A stretch of DNA of 64,000 nt from Pelagibacterium halotolerans B2 (GTDB lineage Bacteria; Pseudomonadota; Alphaproteobacteria; Rhizobiales; Devosiaceae), in assembly GCF_000230555.1 (NCBI RefSeq), contig NC_016078.1:1550001-1614000 (forward strand), in the 5' to 3' direction. Every line of letters begins with the position of its first letter. Within the stretch, counting starts at the first letter, position 1. The notes under the pieces are model-generated. The model searched no databases, had not been told where the DNA came from, and saw only the letters and a program-made list of their open reading frames with translations. Below, one piece after another: positions 7,732 to 16,858 of this stretch. The position numbers and the translations under genes were made by a program.

Positions 7732-9464
7732 GCTGTCACCTCCCTTGATTGTCGCTCGGCCACGGATGTGACGCGATGCGGTGCGAGAATTTCCTCCTTG
7801 GGTCCGAAAGCGGTCATCCGGCCATTCTGTATGACCGCCACGAGATCGACCGCCGCAAGGGCGCTGGGCCGGTGGGCCACGACAATGGCGATGCCCCCAC
7901 GCTGGCGGATACCTCGGATCGCCTCGGTCAGCGCCGCCTCGCCTTCACCGTCCAGGTTGGAGTTGGGCTCGTCCATGATGACAAGGAAGGGATCGCCATA
8001 AAGCGCCCGCGCCAGTCCGATACGCTGGCGCTGTCCCGCAGAAAGTGTATCGCCGTGCGGGCCCAGTTGCGTGTCGTACCCATTATCGAGCCGCACGATC
8101 ATCTCATGAACCCCGGCTGCCTTGGCGGCCCGGACAATCCCGGCGCTATCATGCCGTGTGCTGAACCTTGAGATATTTTGCTCTATTGTGGCATTGAGCA
8201 GGGCAACGTCCTGGGGCAGATAGCCAACGTAGTCGCCGAGCTTTTCGTCCGGCCACTGGCTGAGGTCGGCATCGTCGAGACGCACGGCGCCACGCAAGGG
8301 CGGCCATATGCCGGCGAGCGCTCGAACGAGCGTTGTCTTGCCGCCGGCGCTCGGCCCGATGACCCCGAGCGCCTGTCCGGCCTTGAGTTCGAACGCCACA
8401 TCGGTCAACAGAATCCGGCCCGAGCCGGGGGCCGCCACGGTCAGCATTTCAACCCGCAACGCCGAAGCGGGCGGCGGCAGCTCCATTGGCGGCTTGGCCT
8501 CGCCAAGGGCAATCATGGTGTCTCGCAGCCGCTTGAAGGCGTTGCGCGCCGACACGACATTTTTCCAGTTCCCGATGGCCAGATCGACAGGTGCCAATGC
8601 CCTTGTCGCAGCGACGGAAGAGGCAATGATCGCGCCCGCCGAGAGATCGCCCTGGATCGTCAGATAGGCGCCCAGGCCGAGGATCGCCGATTGCAGCAGC
8701 ATCCGCAGCACCCGCGAAATGGCGCCCAGTGTTCCCACGACGTCGTTGGCCTTGGTCTGCAGTTTCAAATGTTCGCTATTGGCTGTCCGGAAATTCTCGA
8801 TGGCCCGCGCGGCAAATCCCATGGCTTTTAGGATCTCGGCATTGCGTGCATTGGAGTCGGCAATGGCGTTGCGATTTATCATCGCCTGCTGGGTGGCATT
8901 GGCCAGACGGCGCGAAAGCAGTTCGCCGAGGATGGCAAGAAACACCAGGACCACCACCCCGCCCAGCGTCAGGGCGCCAAGCAGCGGGTGCAGGAGATAG
9001 ACGAAAAGGACGTAAACCGGCATCCACGGCATGTCGAACAGCGCCATGGGCCCCTGACTTCCAAGGAACGCCCGCAGGTTATCGACATCGCGGCCCCGCT
9101 CCAGAGATTCAGATGTGGAAAAGCCAAATCGCGGCATGTCGATGGCGACCTGATGGGCCAGCGGGGCAAACTTTCGATCGAGCCTGGCACCCACCCTCAC
9201 AAGAACCTGAGAACGCACGATGTCGAACAGGCCCTGGAACAGATAGAGACCGACCGCCAGCGCGGAGAGCGCCAGCAGGGTTGGCACGCTGCCGCTGGTG
9301 AGGGCCCGATCGTAGATCTGAAGCATGTAGAAGGCGCCCGTGAGCGCCAATATGTTGATGAGCCCGGAAACCGTGAAGAGGTAGATGGTGATGCCGCGAA
9401 ATTCTTGCTTGATCAGGTCGGCGACACGGCGCTCTGACAAGGCCCTGGCGTTGGATGTACGCAT
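7728..9464 (-). CDS. Type I secretion ABC exporter, permease-ATPase (PrtD type)
   Basis: A 578-residue half-transporter with an N-terminal membrane domain (helices at about 26-48, 60-80, 145-180 and 255-290). The ATPase domain has Walker A GPSAGGKTT at 370-378, Q-loop YLPQDVALL, signature LSAGQRQR at 474-481, Walker B LVIMDEP at 494-500 and the switch His in VVAHRPS. There is no C39 or C39-like peptidase domain at the N-terminus, so it belongs with PrtD/AprD exporters that move RTX proteins with C-terminal signals. It lies 70 bases after the peroxidase-RTX gene and overlaps the next RTX gene by 4 bases. It probably exports the giant peroxidase, an inference from position and the RTX repeats. 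Confidence 0.94.
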   Translation of the reverse strand: MRTSNARALSERRVADLIKQEFRGITIYLFTVSGLINILALTGAFYMLQIYDRALTSGSVPTLLALSALAVGLYLFQGLFDIVRSQVLVRVGARLDRKFAPLAHQVAIDMPRFGFSTSESLERGRDVDNLRAFLGSQGPMALFDMPWMPVYVLFVYLLHPLLGALTLGGVVVLVFLAILGELLSRRLANATQQAMINRNAIADSNARNAEILKAMGFAARAIENFRTANSEHLKLQTKANDVVGTLGAISRVLRMLLQSAILGLGAYLTIQGDLSAGAIIASSVAATRALAPVDLAIGNWKNVVSARNAFKRLRDTMIALGEAKPPMELPPPASALRVEMLTVAAPGSGRILLTDVAFELKAGQALGVIGPSAGGKTTLVRALAGIWPPLRGAVRLDDADLSQWPDEKLGDYVGYLPQDVALLNATIEQNISRFSTRHDSAGIVRAAKAAGVHEMIVRLDNGYDTQLGPHGDTLSAGQRQRIGLARALYGDPFLVIMDEPNSNLDGEGEAALTEAIRGIRQRGGIAIVVAHRPSALAAVDLVAVIQNGRMTAFGPKEEILAPHRVTSVAERQSREVTA

Positions 9465-9490
9465 CTTTCAATAGTCCTTCGACCCACAGG

Positions 9491-9528
9491 GAAAAATGGC
9501 GCGGCAGTCCTGGTAAGAACCGCCGCGC
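9491..9528 (-). terminator. Intra-operon terminator/attenuator between the peroxidase-RTX and ABC exporter genes
   Basis: On the minus strand there is a 10-bp stem (GCGCGGCGGT / ACTGCCGCGC, one G-U pair) with a 10-base loop, then CATTTTTCCC. It sits 7 bases after the peroxidase stop and 27 bases before the exporter start. A partial terminator here would keep substrate mRNA in excess of transporter mRNA, as known for hlyA/hlyB in E. coli. Confidence 0.7.
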
Positions 9529-9534
9529 ATCGGC

Positions 9535-12500
9535 CTAGAGCGAGAAGTCGGTGCTCACGAGCTCATGGGTTCCCTTGAGGCTGATCTTGAAGTCGGCCTC
9601 CTCGCCGTTACCCACATTGCCTTCGACGACCGTGTAGTCACCGTCCGCTCGGGTCTCATGGGTCACCAGCAACTGGCCGACCCCGGCTGTCTGCGCACCA
9701 TTGACCAGGGTGAAGGTCTGGTTTCCGGCCGTACCGGTATCCGCGTCGATGGCGCTGAGATCGAGCTTGTCGCCGGCTTCGAAGCCGATGATCGTATCGC
9801 CATTGGCGGCAGCGGCGGAGCCGAAGACAAAGGTGTCGTTACCGGTGCCGCCGTCGATGACGTTGGCGGTCTCGCTGGCGGTAATGGTGTCGTTGCCGGC
9901 CCCGGTAACGACGTTCTCGATGCCCCAGAGCGTGTCCGAGCCGGACACCGCGCTCATGGCACTCCCATAACCGCCGACACCATCCCCCAAATTTACCGTA
10001 ACGCCGGACGATATCGAGGACATGTCGAGCGTGTCGGTTCCGGTGCCACCGTTGATCTCGTCACCGAAATAGGAGTCGTCGCCGTCTCCTGCCGCAGCCA
10101 CGATGCGGTCGTCACCCGCGCCGGCGACAACTGTGTCGTTTCCGGCACCACCGTTGATGAGATCATCTCCGGCATCGCCGAAAATGCGGTCGTCGCCATC
10201 GTCGCCGTAGAGAAGATCGGCATCGTCACCGCCCAGGACCGTGTCGTTCCCGGCGCCGCCGAATACCATGTCCTCTCCGGCCCAGGCCGCGATGAAGTCG
10301 GCTCCTTCTCCGCCAAGCAGCACGTCGGCCCCGGCCAGTCCGACAATCACGTCGTCGCCGCTGAAGCCGATCAGATGGTCGGCAGTATCCGTGCCTGTCA
10401 GAACGTCGTTCTGGCTGGTGCCGATCGTTGGTACCGCGGCCAGGGCGCCGTCGTCAGCATCGCCGGCGAGGTCTTCCTCCTCGGCATCATCGGCAGCTCC
10501 GCCGATTTGAGGCGACTGACCCGCAGCGGGGGTATAGCTGACCGAGTGGGTGCCGTTGCTCATCGTAACGACACCGTTTTCGTCTTGTGTCGTTACATAG
10601 TCCGCAAGCACCGCCCCCGACGGAAATTCTATGACGTCCTGGTCGCGCAGGGCGCCAATAATGGTGTCCTGCCCGCCATTGGATTTGAACACGATACGGT
10701 GCGCCGAGCCGAGCGAGGTAATATCGATCGTATCATTGCCCGTCGAGCCATCGATAGTGATGGTATTCATGTTGAGACTGGTTTCGGTGAAGTCGCCGAA
10801 CACTGCGATCGTATCGCCGCTGTCGACGCCGCCACCGGCCCCGCCGGGTGACGACACCGTCAGCGTGTTGACCACCAGCTCCTCGATTTCCGTAAGTTGA
10901 GCTATGATCACCGCCGCACCAACGCCAACAGCCCTGGTAATGACGATCTCGGCATTGCCGGTGTAGCCGATATTGGCGATGGCCGCGTTCCGGGTGTAGA
11001 TGTTGAACGTTTCCGTGCCGGCACCGCCGGTGATCTGGAACACGTCGCCGCCGGCGCCTTCCGTTCCGCCATTGACGACATCGCTGCCGCTGCCGGGAGC
11101 CCAGACGATTATATCGTCGCCGGCCCCGCCATGGACGCCGTCATTGCCACCAACACCGTTGATGGTGTCGTCGCCATCGAAGCCCAGCAGGATTTGCGCC
11201 CCACCAGCACCGACCAACGGATTGTCGGCATTGTTGGTGCCGTTGACGATTGTGAAGACCTGCCCGCCGAAGTTCAGGCGTTCGACATTGGTAATAGTAT
11301 CGACACCATCGGTTCCAACGGTATCGGTAACAACGATCCCTCCCGTTCCGTTGAGCGCAATATCGTAATCACCCAGCGATCCGGAGAAGAAGGCGGTATC
11401 GATGCCGTCGCCGCCATCGATTGTATCGTCTCCCTCGCCCCCGATCAGCCAGTCGTTGCCGACTTCGCCGCTCATTGTGTCGTTGCCGGAACCGCCGTCC
11501 AGAATATCCTGACCGACATCGCCTTCCAAAATGTCATCGCCAAGGCCGCCCGACATCTGGTCGGCACCGGCACCACCGTCCATGGTATCGTTGCCATCGC
11601 CACCGTCCATGATGTCGCCGTTCCCGCCGCCATTCATGGTGTCGTTGCCGTCGCCGCCATTCATGGTATCCGCACCGAGATCGCCGTCCATGACGTCGTC
11701 GCCCAGCCCGCCGGACATCTGATCGTTGCCGGCACCGCCAATCATGGTGTCGTTGCCCTCGCCACCATCCATGATGTCGCCGTTCCCGCCGCCATTCATG
11801 ATGTCGTTGCCGTCGCCACCATCCATCGTGTCGATGCCGTCGCCGCCGGCCAAGGTATCATCGCCGGCACCACCCGAGATCGTATCGTTACCTGAGCCAC
11901 CATCGATCAAGTCATTGCCATCCTCACCCGAAAGCGTGTCGTGCCCGCCTAATCCATACGCATGATCCTCGCCGGCAGTACCACCGAACGTATTGGCCGA
12001 GGAGGTGCCGTTGAAGAAGGCGCCCACCACGCTCGTCGGTTCCGAAATAACCGTTTCGAGTGTGCCGAGTCCGTCGGTAAAGGTCACAACGAGACGCAAC
12101 TGCATGTTGATCTGGCCGGCCGTCGGCGTGAAGGAGTCGGTAGTCGCACCTCCAATATCGTTCCAGGTCGTTCCATCCAGAGATGACTGCCACTGGAACG
12201 AGAAGACGCCGAGCCCATTGAGATCATCGATACTCGACGTGTCAGCCGTGAGGTTCATTGTCTGCGTCGGCGTCGTATCGCTGATTACCGGTGCACCGGT
12301 CGCCGCGACGGCGAGAGAGAAGTCCTGATCGGCAAAGCGCAGGATTTCGACATGTCTCAGCGTGTCTGTGCCATCGGACTCAAGCCCGTCCGTAACATCG
12401 ACATGCGTAACCGTAATGGTGCCGTCGGGATTGAAGTCGATGTCATAGTTCTCCATCACGTCGCCAAAGACCGCGACGTCGAGATCGTTCGACCCGTCGG

Positions 12501-15500
12501 CCTGCCGAATGGTGCGGACGATCGAGAGTTGGCCCGGGTTGAGTTCACCCGAGAACATTCTCTGAGCGAGCGTCGTCATCGAGTTGTGCAACTCCAACGG
12601 CTCTCCGGTATGATCGGTATCGCCGATGTCAAAGACGCCGATCTGCACGTCGAGCCATTTGTCGCCATCGATGATATCGTCGCCCATCTGGCCCATCATG
12701 ATGTCGCTGCCGTCGCCGCCCAGGATGATGTCACCGGCGCTGTATTCGGTCACACCGGCACCCAGAACGTCCTGGAGCCCGGAAATCAGGGCAATGGATT
12801 CAGCGTCGATTGCGCTGCCGAGATATCCTTCGAGCCCGCCCATCGGGTCCGCGTTGGGATCTGCGGGAACACGGTCCTCGGCCAGCACATTGGTCCCGGT
12901 CAGAACGTCGTCATGAGCCGAGCCCGATAGCCCTTCGACCGACTGATATTCATCGAGGGCCGCATTTCCGGGTATCGTGGGCGCTTCATCGAAGATGATC
13001 GGAAGCGAAAGATCGGCATCTACAGCCAGAGTGCTGTCCTTGTAGGTCGCCCAGTCCCAGCCGGACATTCCGGCCATTTTGCCACGACCAGGGCTCCCCA
13101 CGAAGATGTCGTCGCCACCTTCGCCGATGAATTCGTCAAACCCGCCATCGCCCAGGAACACGTCGTGCCCGTCGATGCCGTCATGGGCGAATATCTCGTC
13201 GAAATTGTCGCCGGGCGCGCCGTCGAACGTGCCCGTTTCGATCCAGTCATTGCCCTCGTTGCCGAGAATGCGTTCGGCGTTCTTGTTGCCGTAGATGAAG
13301 TCGTTGCCTTCGCCGGCAAAGACCTCCGAACCCTCATCCGTGCCCAGGAACACGAAGTCCTGGCCGGATCCGGCAAGCACCAGATCGAGACCCGGCCCGG
13401 CGTGAATGACATCATTGCCGGCACCGCCCTTGATGTTGTCATCGCCACCGCTGTCGGTGATGATGTCGTCACCATCGCCGCCGTTGATGATGTCGTTGCC
13501 GAACCCGCCTTCCAGCAGGTCGTCGCCGCCATCCCCGTAGAGCGTATCGTCACCGATACCACCGATGATGATATCGTCTCCGCTCGGATTGAACCCATTT
13601 CCGGGATCGGTGCCGCCAAGCACGACGTGGTCACCGCCCGTGTAGCGCAGATAGTTCGTGTCGGCGCCGGGGGTGGCGGGATTGTTGCGAACGACAAGCG
13701 GCGTAAGGATGCCCCCGCCCGCCGGGTCCGCGTTGGTGTCAACGACATCGTCGAGGCTTTCGTCCACACCGACGGTCGCCGGATCGTCACCCAGAACGCC
13801 GTCGTCGCCGGGCAGATATACGCCGGTATCGGGGTTGAACTGCCGCGACTGATCGACCTCGAGGATGAATCCCGGCGTCGAAAAGACATCCGAAGGCAGG
13901 TGCGCCGCATCGGTGTTGCGCATGATCATGCCGGCAAACGAGTTGTTTTCCATCTCGCCGAACAGATGCAGGCCATCGAGGCGTTGCAGATAATAGAAGC
14001 GATCCCCGCTCTGCAGATTTTCCATCTGCACTTCGAAGACGAAATTGAACGTAGCGCCGAGCATGCCACCGAACGGCATGATCTCTTCAGCTAGGCCGCC
14101 GATCCACAGATCGACATTCTCCAGGCCACCGAGGTCATCGGCGTATTCGCCCTGCCCATTGAGGAAATCGAGGGCATCCACTGGCGGCGCAATCATACGA
14201 TCGACAACGCCATCGCCGTTGTCGTCGACACCTTGCTCGGTGCCGAAGATAATCGCCATGGAGGCTGCGCGCTTGCCTTCGACCGTGCTTTCACCGGTTA
14301 TCAGCGCATGCGTGCCGTAAGCGGCAATGAAGTTGATGATCGACGCTTCGTGCTTGAGGTGACCTGCATAATCGACCCAGCTTTCATAGGGTTTCAATCG
14401 CACGTCCTGGTTGGTCGCCTCATAGAAGCTGCGGCGGGCCTCGTTGAGAGAGGGCACGCCCGTATCACGCCCGCGTGTCAGGTTGATTGTCGCAAGATCG
14501 AGCGGCAGGCCAAGGAGGTTGTTGCGCAGCGCGCTGGTCACGAACTCGTCGATTTCGTTGCCGACCTGTCGGGTCATGCCGCGAATGACCGCGCCGGCCG
14601 CAACCTCGTCCAGAATCGTGGAGCCCGGCCCTGTGAACGCCGTGGGATTGAGGAAGCCCTGGATCAGGCTGATATGATTTGGCACGAATTCAGGGCTGTA
14701 CTGATCGATCGATTCCGTAAGCATCGAATGACCGAACCGGTAAACGACATGCGCGAACTCGGCCACGATCGAGGGATCGAGCGTGATGTCGAACCCGTCG
14801 GGCACGAGGAACGTGTTGATCGTCGGCTGTACCTTGCGGGCAAACTCCTCGAACACCAGGTGCTGATATTGCATTTCGGTGCCGAACTTGGCCGCCTGGA
14901 ATATCCGCTCGCCATTCCATGCGAGCCCATCCGGAGAGGCCGGAACCGCACCGACCGGATCGGTCAGCCATTCGTTTATGAAGTCGAGATCGCCAGTGGC
15001 GATCACCATCTCCTTGGTGTGCTCGACAAGGCGGTTATGCTCGGCATGAAAGACGTGGTGAACCGCCGTCAGGCCAACATTCTCGTTGGCGCGGCCATCA
15101 CCCGCGATAAAGTGCGCGTCCAGCAACTCGTCGTCATAGAACCCGTCCTCGGGAATGTTCCCGCCAATCTCGGTATCGCCGTCCTCGAGCCCGTCAGGCA
15201 CGGCCGTATGGGCGATGTCGACGAGAAATCCGTGATTGGTGCGGACCGCGCCCACTGCTGTGGGATCGACAGGCACCCCGATATTTCCCTCCACGACAAT
15301 ATCGTCGCCGGTGTTGGGTATGCCGTCCGCACCAACGCCGACGACCAGTTGTGGCAGGCCGTTGAGGCCGGGAATAAAATTGCCGTAAGGGTCGGTGCGA
15401 ACCAGCGGCACACTCCCTACGTCGAGATCGGTCAATTGAATGCCGAGGATATTTGCTGCTTGTGCCTTGACCTCGCCCCATGTGGCCATGCCACCGTTTG

Positions 15501-16674
15501 CGCCTTCGATCAGCCTGCCTGTGGCAATCGGACCATTGGGTCCTGCTTCGTATTCACGCAGGAACACCTGATGGGAGGGATGGGAGGTATAGGTCTGGTT
15601 CTGGTCCACAAATGGGGTCGTCGTGTTGATGGGCCGCACATTGTCTGCGGACTCATCGACCGCCGTCGACGGATCATCGACCATGATCCCGTCGGGCCCT
15701 GGTCCCGTTGTTGCGCGGGTCAGCACCATGAAGTTTGTGGAACTGCCCTCGACATAGAGCGGATCGTCAGGCTGCAGCGGGATCATCACGGTGCCGCTGC
15801 CACCCTTGTTGACCAGATCGAGGCCGTGGTCGAAGAATTGACCGAACAGCGTGAACCAGGAATTGAAGGGTGCCGACAGACCCTCGTCGGGCGCGACGTT
15901 GGGGATATGCAGGTTTGCACCATCCATCGCAATGCCGTTGGCGTCGAGCAATTCGTTCAGCCCGCCGGGCACGCTGGCCGCCGCGTCGAGAGCGGCTTGC
16001 GCGTTGGCCAAGTCGAGCGCTGCATCCTCGGCAGCCTGCTGAAGCAGCAGATTGCCGGGATTGGCCGCAGCCGCGGCTGCGGCCGATGCCTCCACCCGCG
16101 CCGCCTCGGCGACATCGATGAACAATGGGCGCAACGGCGCATAGGCGGCCGAAATCTGCTGGGTGATGACCAGCCCCGGATCGTCCACGCCAGCAGCCTC
16201 CAGCGCCGTGAGAATGGCTGCGGGATTGCCGAGCGTCTGGTCGACGATCAGGTTGGAGATGATGCGGACGGAGGGATCAATGACGTCACCAGGCGTAGCG
16301 TTCGGCCCCGGTCCGTCCGCATCGACACCCGGCGTATAGGTCATCTCGAACGGTATCGGCGCCATCGGCCCCGGCCCGTCGAAATCGACCATCGCCGTCA
16401 CGGTTCGATATTGCGGCTCCATCAACTCGGGAAATTCCCGATCCGCCGATCCCCACAATTCCTGGCCCGGAAGCAGATGGTTGTAGGTCCCGTCGACGGT
16501 GCGCAGCCCCCAGGCGATATTATAGGCCGGAATTGACGCGGGATTGGCGTTCAGGCTCTCCCCGAACAGCGGCGCGCCCTCGGCCCCCTCCGTTTCCAGG
16601 TAGAGGGCGTGGGCTTCGGAAATCTTGATCTGTTTGAGGATGAATTCCAGATCGCTCTTGATATAGGTAACCAT
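9535..16674 (-). CDS. Giant secreted animal-type haem peroxidase with RTX repeats
   Basis: A 2379-residue protein. The N-terminal about 900 residues are an animal haem peroxidase domain. The distal His motif FGQFFDHGLD gives His283. GDGRANENVGL gives Arg528 and Glu531, matching the catalytic Arg and haem-linked Glu of myeloperoxidase. The proximal motif VYRFGHSML gives His649, and NLTRGRDTGVPSLNE (731-745) is the usual late motif. The domain is expanded by acidic inserts such as GVGADGIPNTGDD (about 447-459). RTX blocks lie at about 1031-1150, 1563-1760 and 2090-2290, with an Ig-like stretch near 1460-1550 between the first two. The extreme C-terminus (TDFSL) resembles a type I secretion signal. 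GGAGAG precedes the ATG. The protein probably folds with Ca2+ outside the cell and oxidises halides or phenols; the substrate is unknown. Confidence 0.92.
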   Translation of the reverse strand: MVTYIKSDLEFILKQIKISEAHALYLETEGAEGAPLFGESLNANPASIPAYNIAWGLRTVDGTYNHLLPGQELWGSADREFPELMEPQYRTVTAMVDFDGPGPMAPIPFEMTYTPGVDADGPGPNATPGDVIDPSVRIISNLIVDQTLGNPAAILTALEAAGVDDPGLVITQQISAAYAPLRPLFIDVAEAARVEASAAAAAAANPGNLLLQQAAEDAALDLANAQAALDAAASVPGGLNELLDANGIAMDGANLHIPNVAPDEGLSAPFNSWFTLFGQFFDHGLDLVNKGGSGTVMIPLQPDDPLYVEGSSTNFMVLTRATTGPGPDGIMVDDPSTAVDESADNVRPINTTTPFVDQNQTYTSHPSHQVFLREYEAGPNGPIATGRLIEGANGGMATWGEVKAQAANILGIQLTDLDVGSVPLVRTDPYGNFIPGLNGLPQLVVGVGADGIPNTGDDIVVEGNIGVPVDPTAVGAVRTNHGFLVDIAHTAVPDGLEDGDTEIGGNIPEDGFYDDELLDAHFIAGDGRANENVGLTAVHHVFHAEHNRLVEHTKEMVIATGDLDFINEWLTDPVGAVPASPDGLAWNGERIFQAAKFGTEMQYQHLVFEEFARKVQPTINTFLVPDGFDITLDPSIVAEFAHVVYRFGHSMLTESIDQYSPEFVPNHISLIQGFLNPTAFTGPGSTILDEVAAGAVIRGMTRQVGNEIDEFVTSALRNNLLGLPLDLATINLTRGRDTGVPSLNEARRSFYEATNQDVRLKPYESWVDYAGHLKHEASIINFIAAYGTHALITGESTVEGKRAASMAIIFGTEQGVDDNGDGVVDRMIAPPVDALDFLNGQGEYADDLGGLENVDLWIGGLAEEIMPFGGMLGATFNFVFEVQMENLQSGDRFYYLQRLDGLHLFGEMENNSFAGMIMRNTDAAHLPSDVFSTPGFILEVDQSRQFNPDTGVYLPGDDGVLGDDPATVGVDESLDDVVDTNADPAGGGILTPLVVRNNPATPGADTNYLRYTGGDHVVLGGTDPGNGFNPSGDDIIIGGIGDDTLYGDGGDDLLEGGFGNDIINGGDGDDIITDSGGDDNIKGGAGNDVIHAGPGLDLVLAGSGQDFVFLGTDEGSEVFAGEGNDFIYGNKNAERILGNEGNDWIETGTFDGAPGDNFDEIFAHDGIDGHDVFLGDGGFDEFIGEGGDDIFVGSPGRGKMAGMSGWDWATYKDSTLAVDADLSLPIIFDEAPTIPGNAALDEYQSVEGLSGSAHDDVLTGTNVLAEDRVPADPNADPMGGLEGYLGSAIDAESIALISGLQDVLGAGVTEYSAGDIILGGDGSDIMMGQMGDDIIDGDKWLDVQIGVFDIGDTDHTGEPLELHNSMTTLAQRMFSGELNPGQLSIVRTIRQADGSNDLDVAVFGDVMENYDIDFNPDGTITVTHVDVTDGLESDGTDTLRHVEILRFADQDFSLAVAATGAPVISDTTPTQTMNLTADTSSIDDLNGLGVFSFQWQSSLDGTTWNDIGGATTDSFTPTAGQINMQLRLVVTFTDGLGTLETVISEPTSVVGAFFNGTSSANTFGGTAGEDHAYGLGGHDTLSGEDGNDLIDGGSGNDTISGGAGDDTLAGGDGIDTMDGGDGNDIMNGGGNGDIMDGGEGNDTMIGGAGNDQMSGGLGDDVMDGDLGADTMNGGDGNDTMNGGGNGDIMDGGDGNDTMDGGAGADQMSGGLGDDILEGDVGQDILDGGSGNDTMSGEVGNDWLIGGEGDDTIDGGDGIDTAFFSGSLGDYDIALNGTGGIVVTDTVGTDGVDTITNVERLNFGGQVFTIVNGTNNADNPLVGAGGAQILLGFDGDDTINGVGGNDGVHGGAGDDIIVWAPGSGSDVVNGGTEGAGGDVFQITGGAGTETFNIYTRNAAIANIGYTGNAEIVITRAVGVGAAVIIAQLTEIEELVVNTLTVSSPGGAGGGVDSGDTIAVFGDFTETSLNMNTITIDGSTGNDTIDITSLGSAHRIVFKSNGGQDTIIGALRDQDVIEFPSGAVLADYVTTQDENGVVTMSNGTHSVSYTPAAGQSPQIGGAADDAEEEDLAGDADDGALAAVPTIGTSQNDVLTGTDTADHLIGFSGDDVIVGLAGADVLLGGEGADFIAAWAGEDMVFGGAGNDTVLGGDDADLLYGDDGDDRIFGDAGDDLINGGAGNDTVVAGAGDDRIVAAAGDGDDSYFGDEINGGTGTDTLDMSSISSGVTVNLGDGVGGYGSAMSAVSGSDTLWGIENVVTGAGNDTITASETANVIDGGTGNDTFVFGSAAAANGDTIIGFEAGDKLDLSAIDADTGTAGNQTFTLVNGAQTAGVGQLLVTHETRADGDYTVVEGNVGNGEEADFKISLKGTHELVSTDFSL
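11518..11841 (-). repeat. 162-bp tandem duplication inside the RTX region
   Basis: Residues 1612-1665 and 1666-1719 of the peroxidase-RTX protein are two head-to-tail copies of a 54-residue unit (six nonapeptides). Each contains MNGGGNGDIMDGG and QMSGGLGDD. DNA units are 11680-11841 and 11518-11679. The element NGGGNGDIM breaks the GGxGxD consensus in both copies, so the break predates the duplication. Confidence 0.8.
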
Positions 16675-16858
16675 GATCGCTCTCCGTTAGCGGCCGAACA
16701 GCCATTCGCATGATGCCCCCGGCCGGCATGGCGCAGGTGACACGATAATCCGAGGCTGCTAGTGTCGCGTGGGATTGCAATCGGCGTAAGCTACGATAGT
16801 CGAGCGATGTGATGTGACGTCCGGGCCCACAAACGATGCGACCAAAGGGACAATTCCG
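16675..16858. promoter_or_regulatory. Divergent intergenic region between peroxidase-RTX and histidine kinase genes
   Basis: 184 bases separate the minus-strand peroxidase start from the kinase start and must carry both promoters. I cannot identify convincing -35/-10 boxes or an operator by eye. The kinase ribosome site is AAGGGA at 16845-16850. Confidence 0.35.

Noticed and set aside
6000..13600. Possible CRISPR or satellite array from regular short repeats
   Set aside because: The periodicity is 27 bases and reflects RTX nonapeptide codons, not spaced identical repeats.
14233..16536. 767-codon plus-strand open frame inside the peroxidase gene
   Set aside because: The minus strand encodes conserved haem peroxidase motifs here; the plus-strand product matches no family and has a shadow-like composition.
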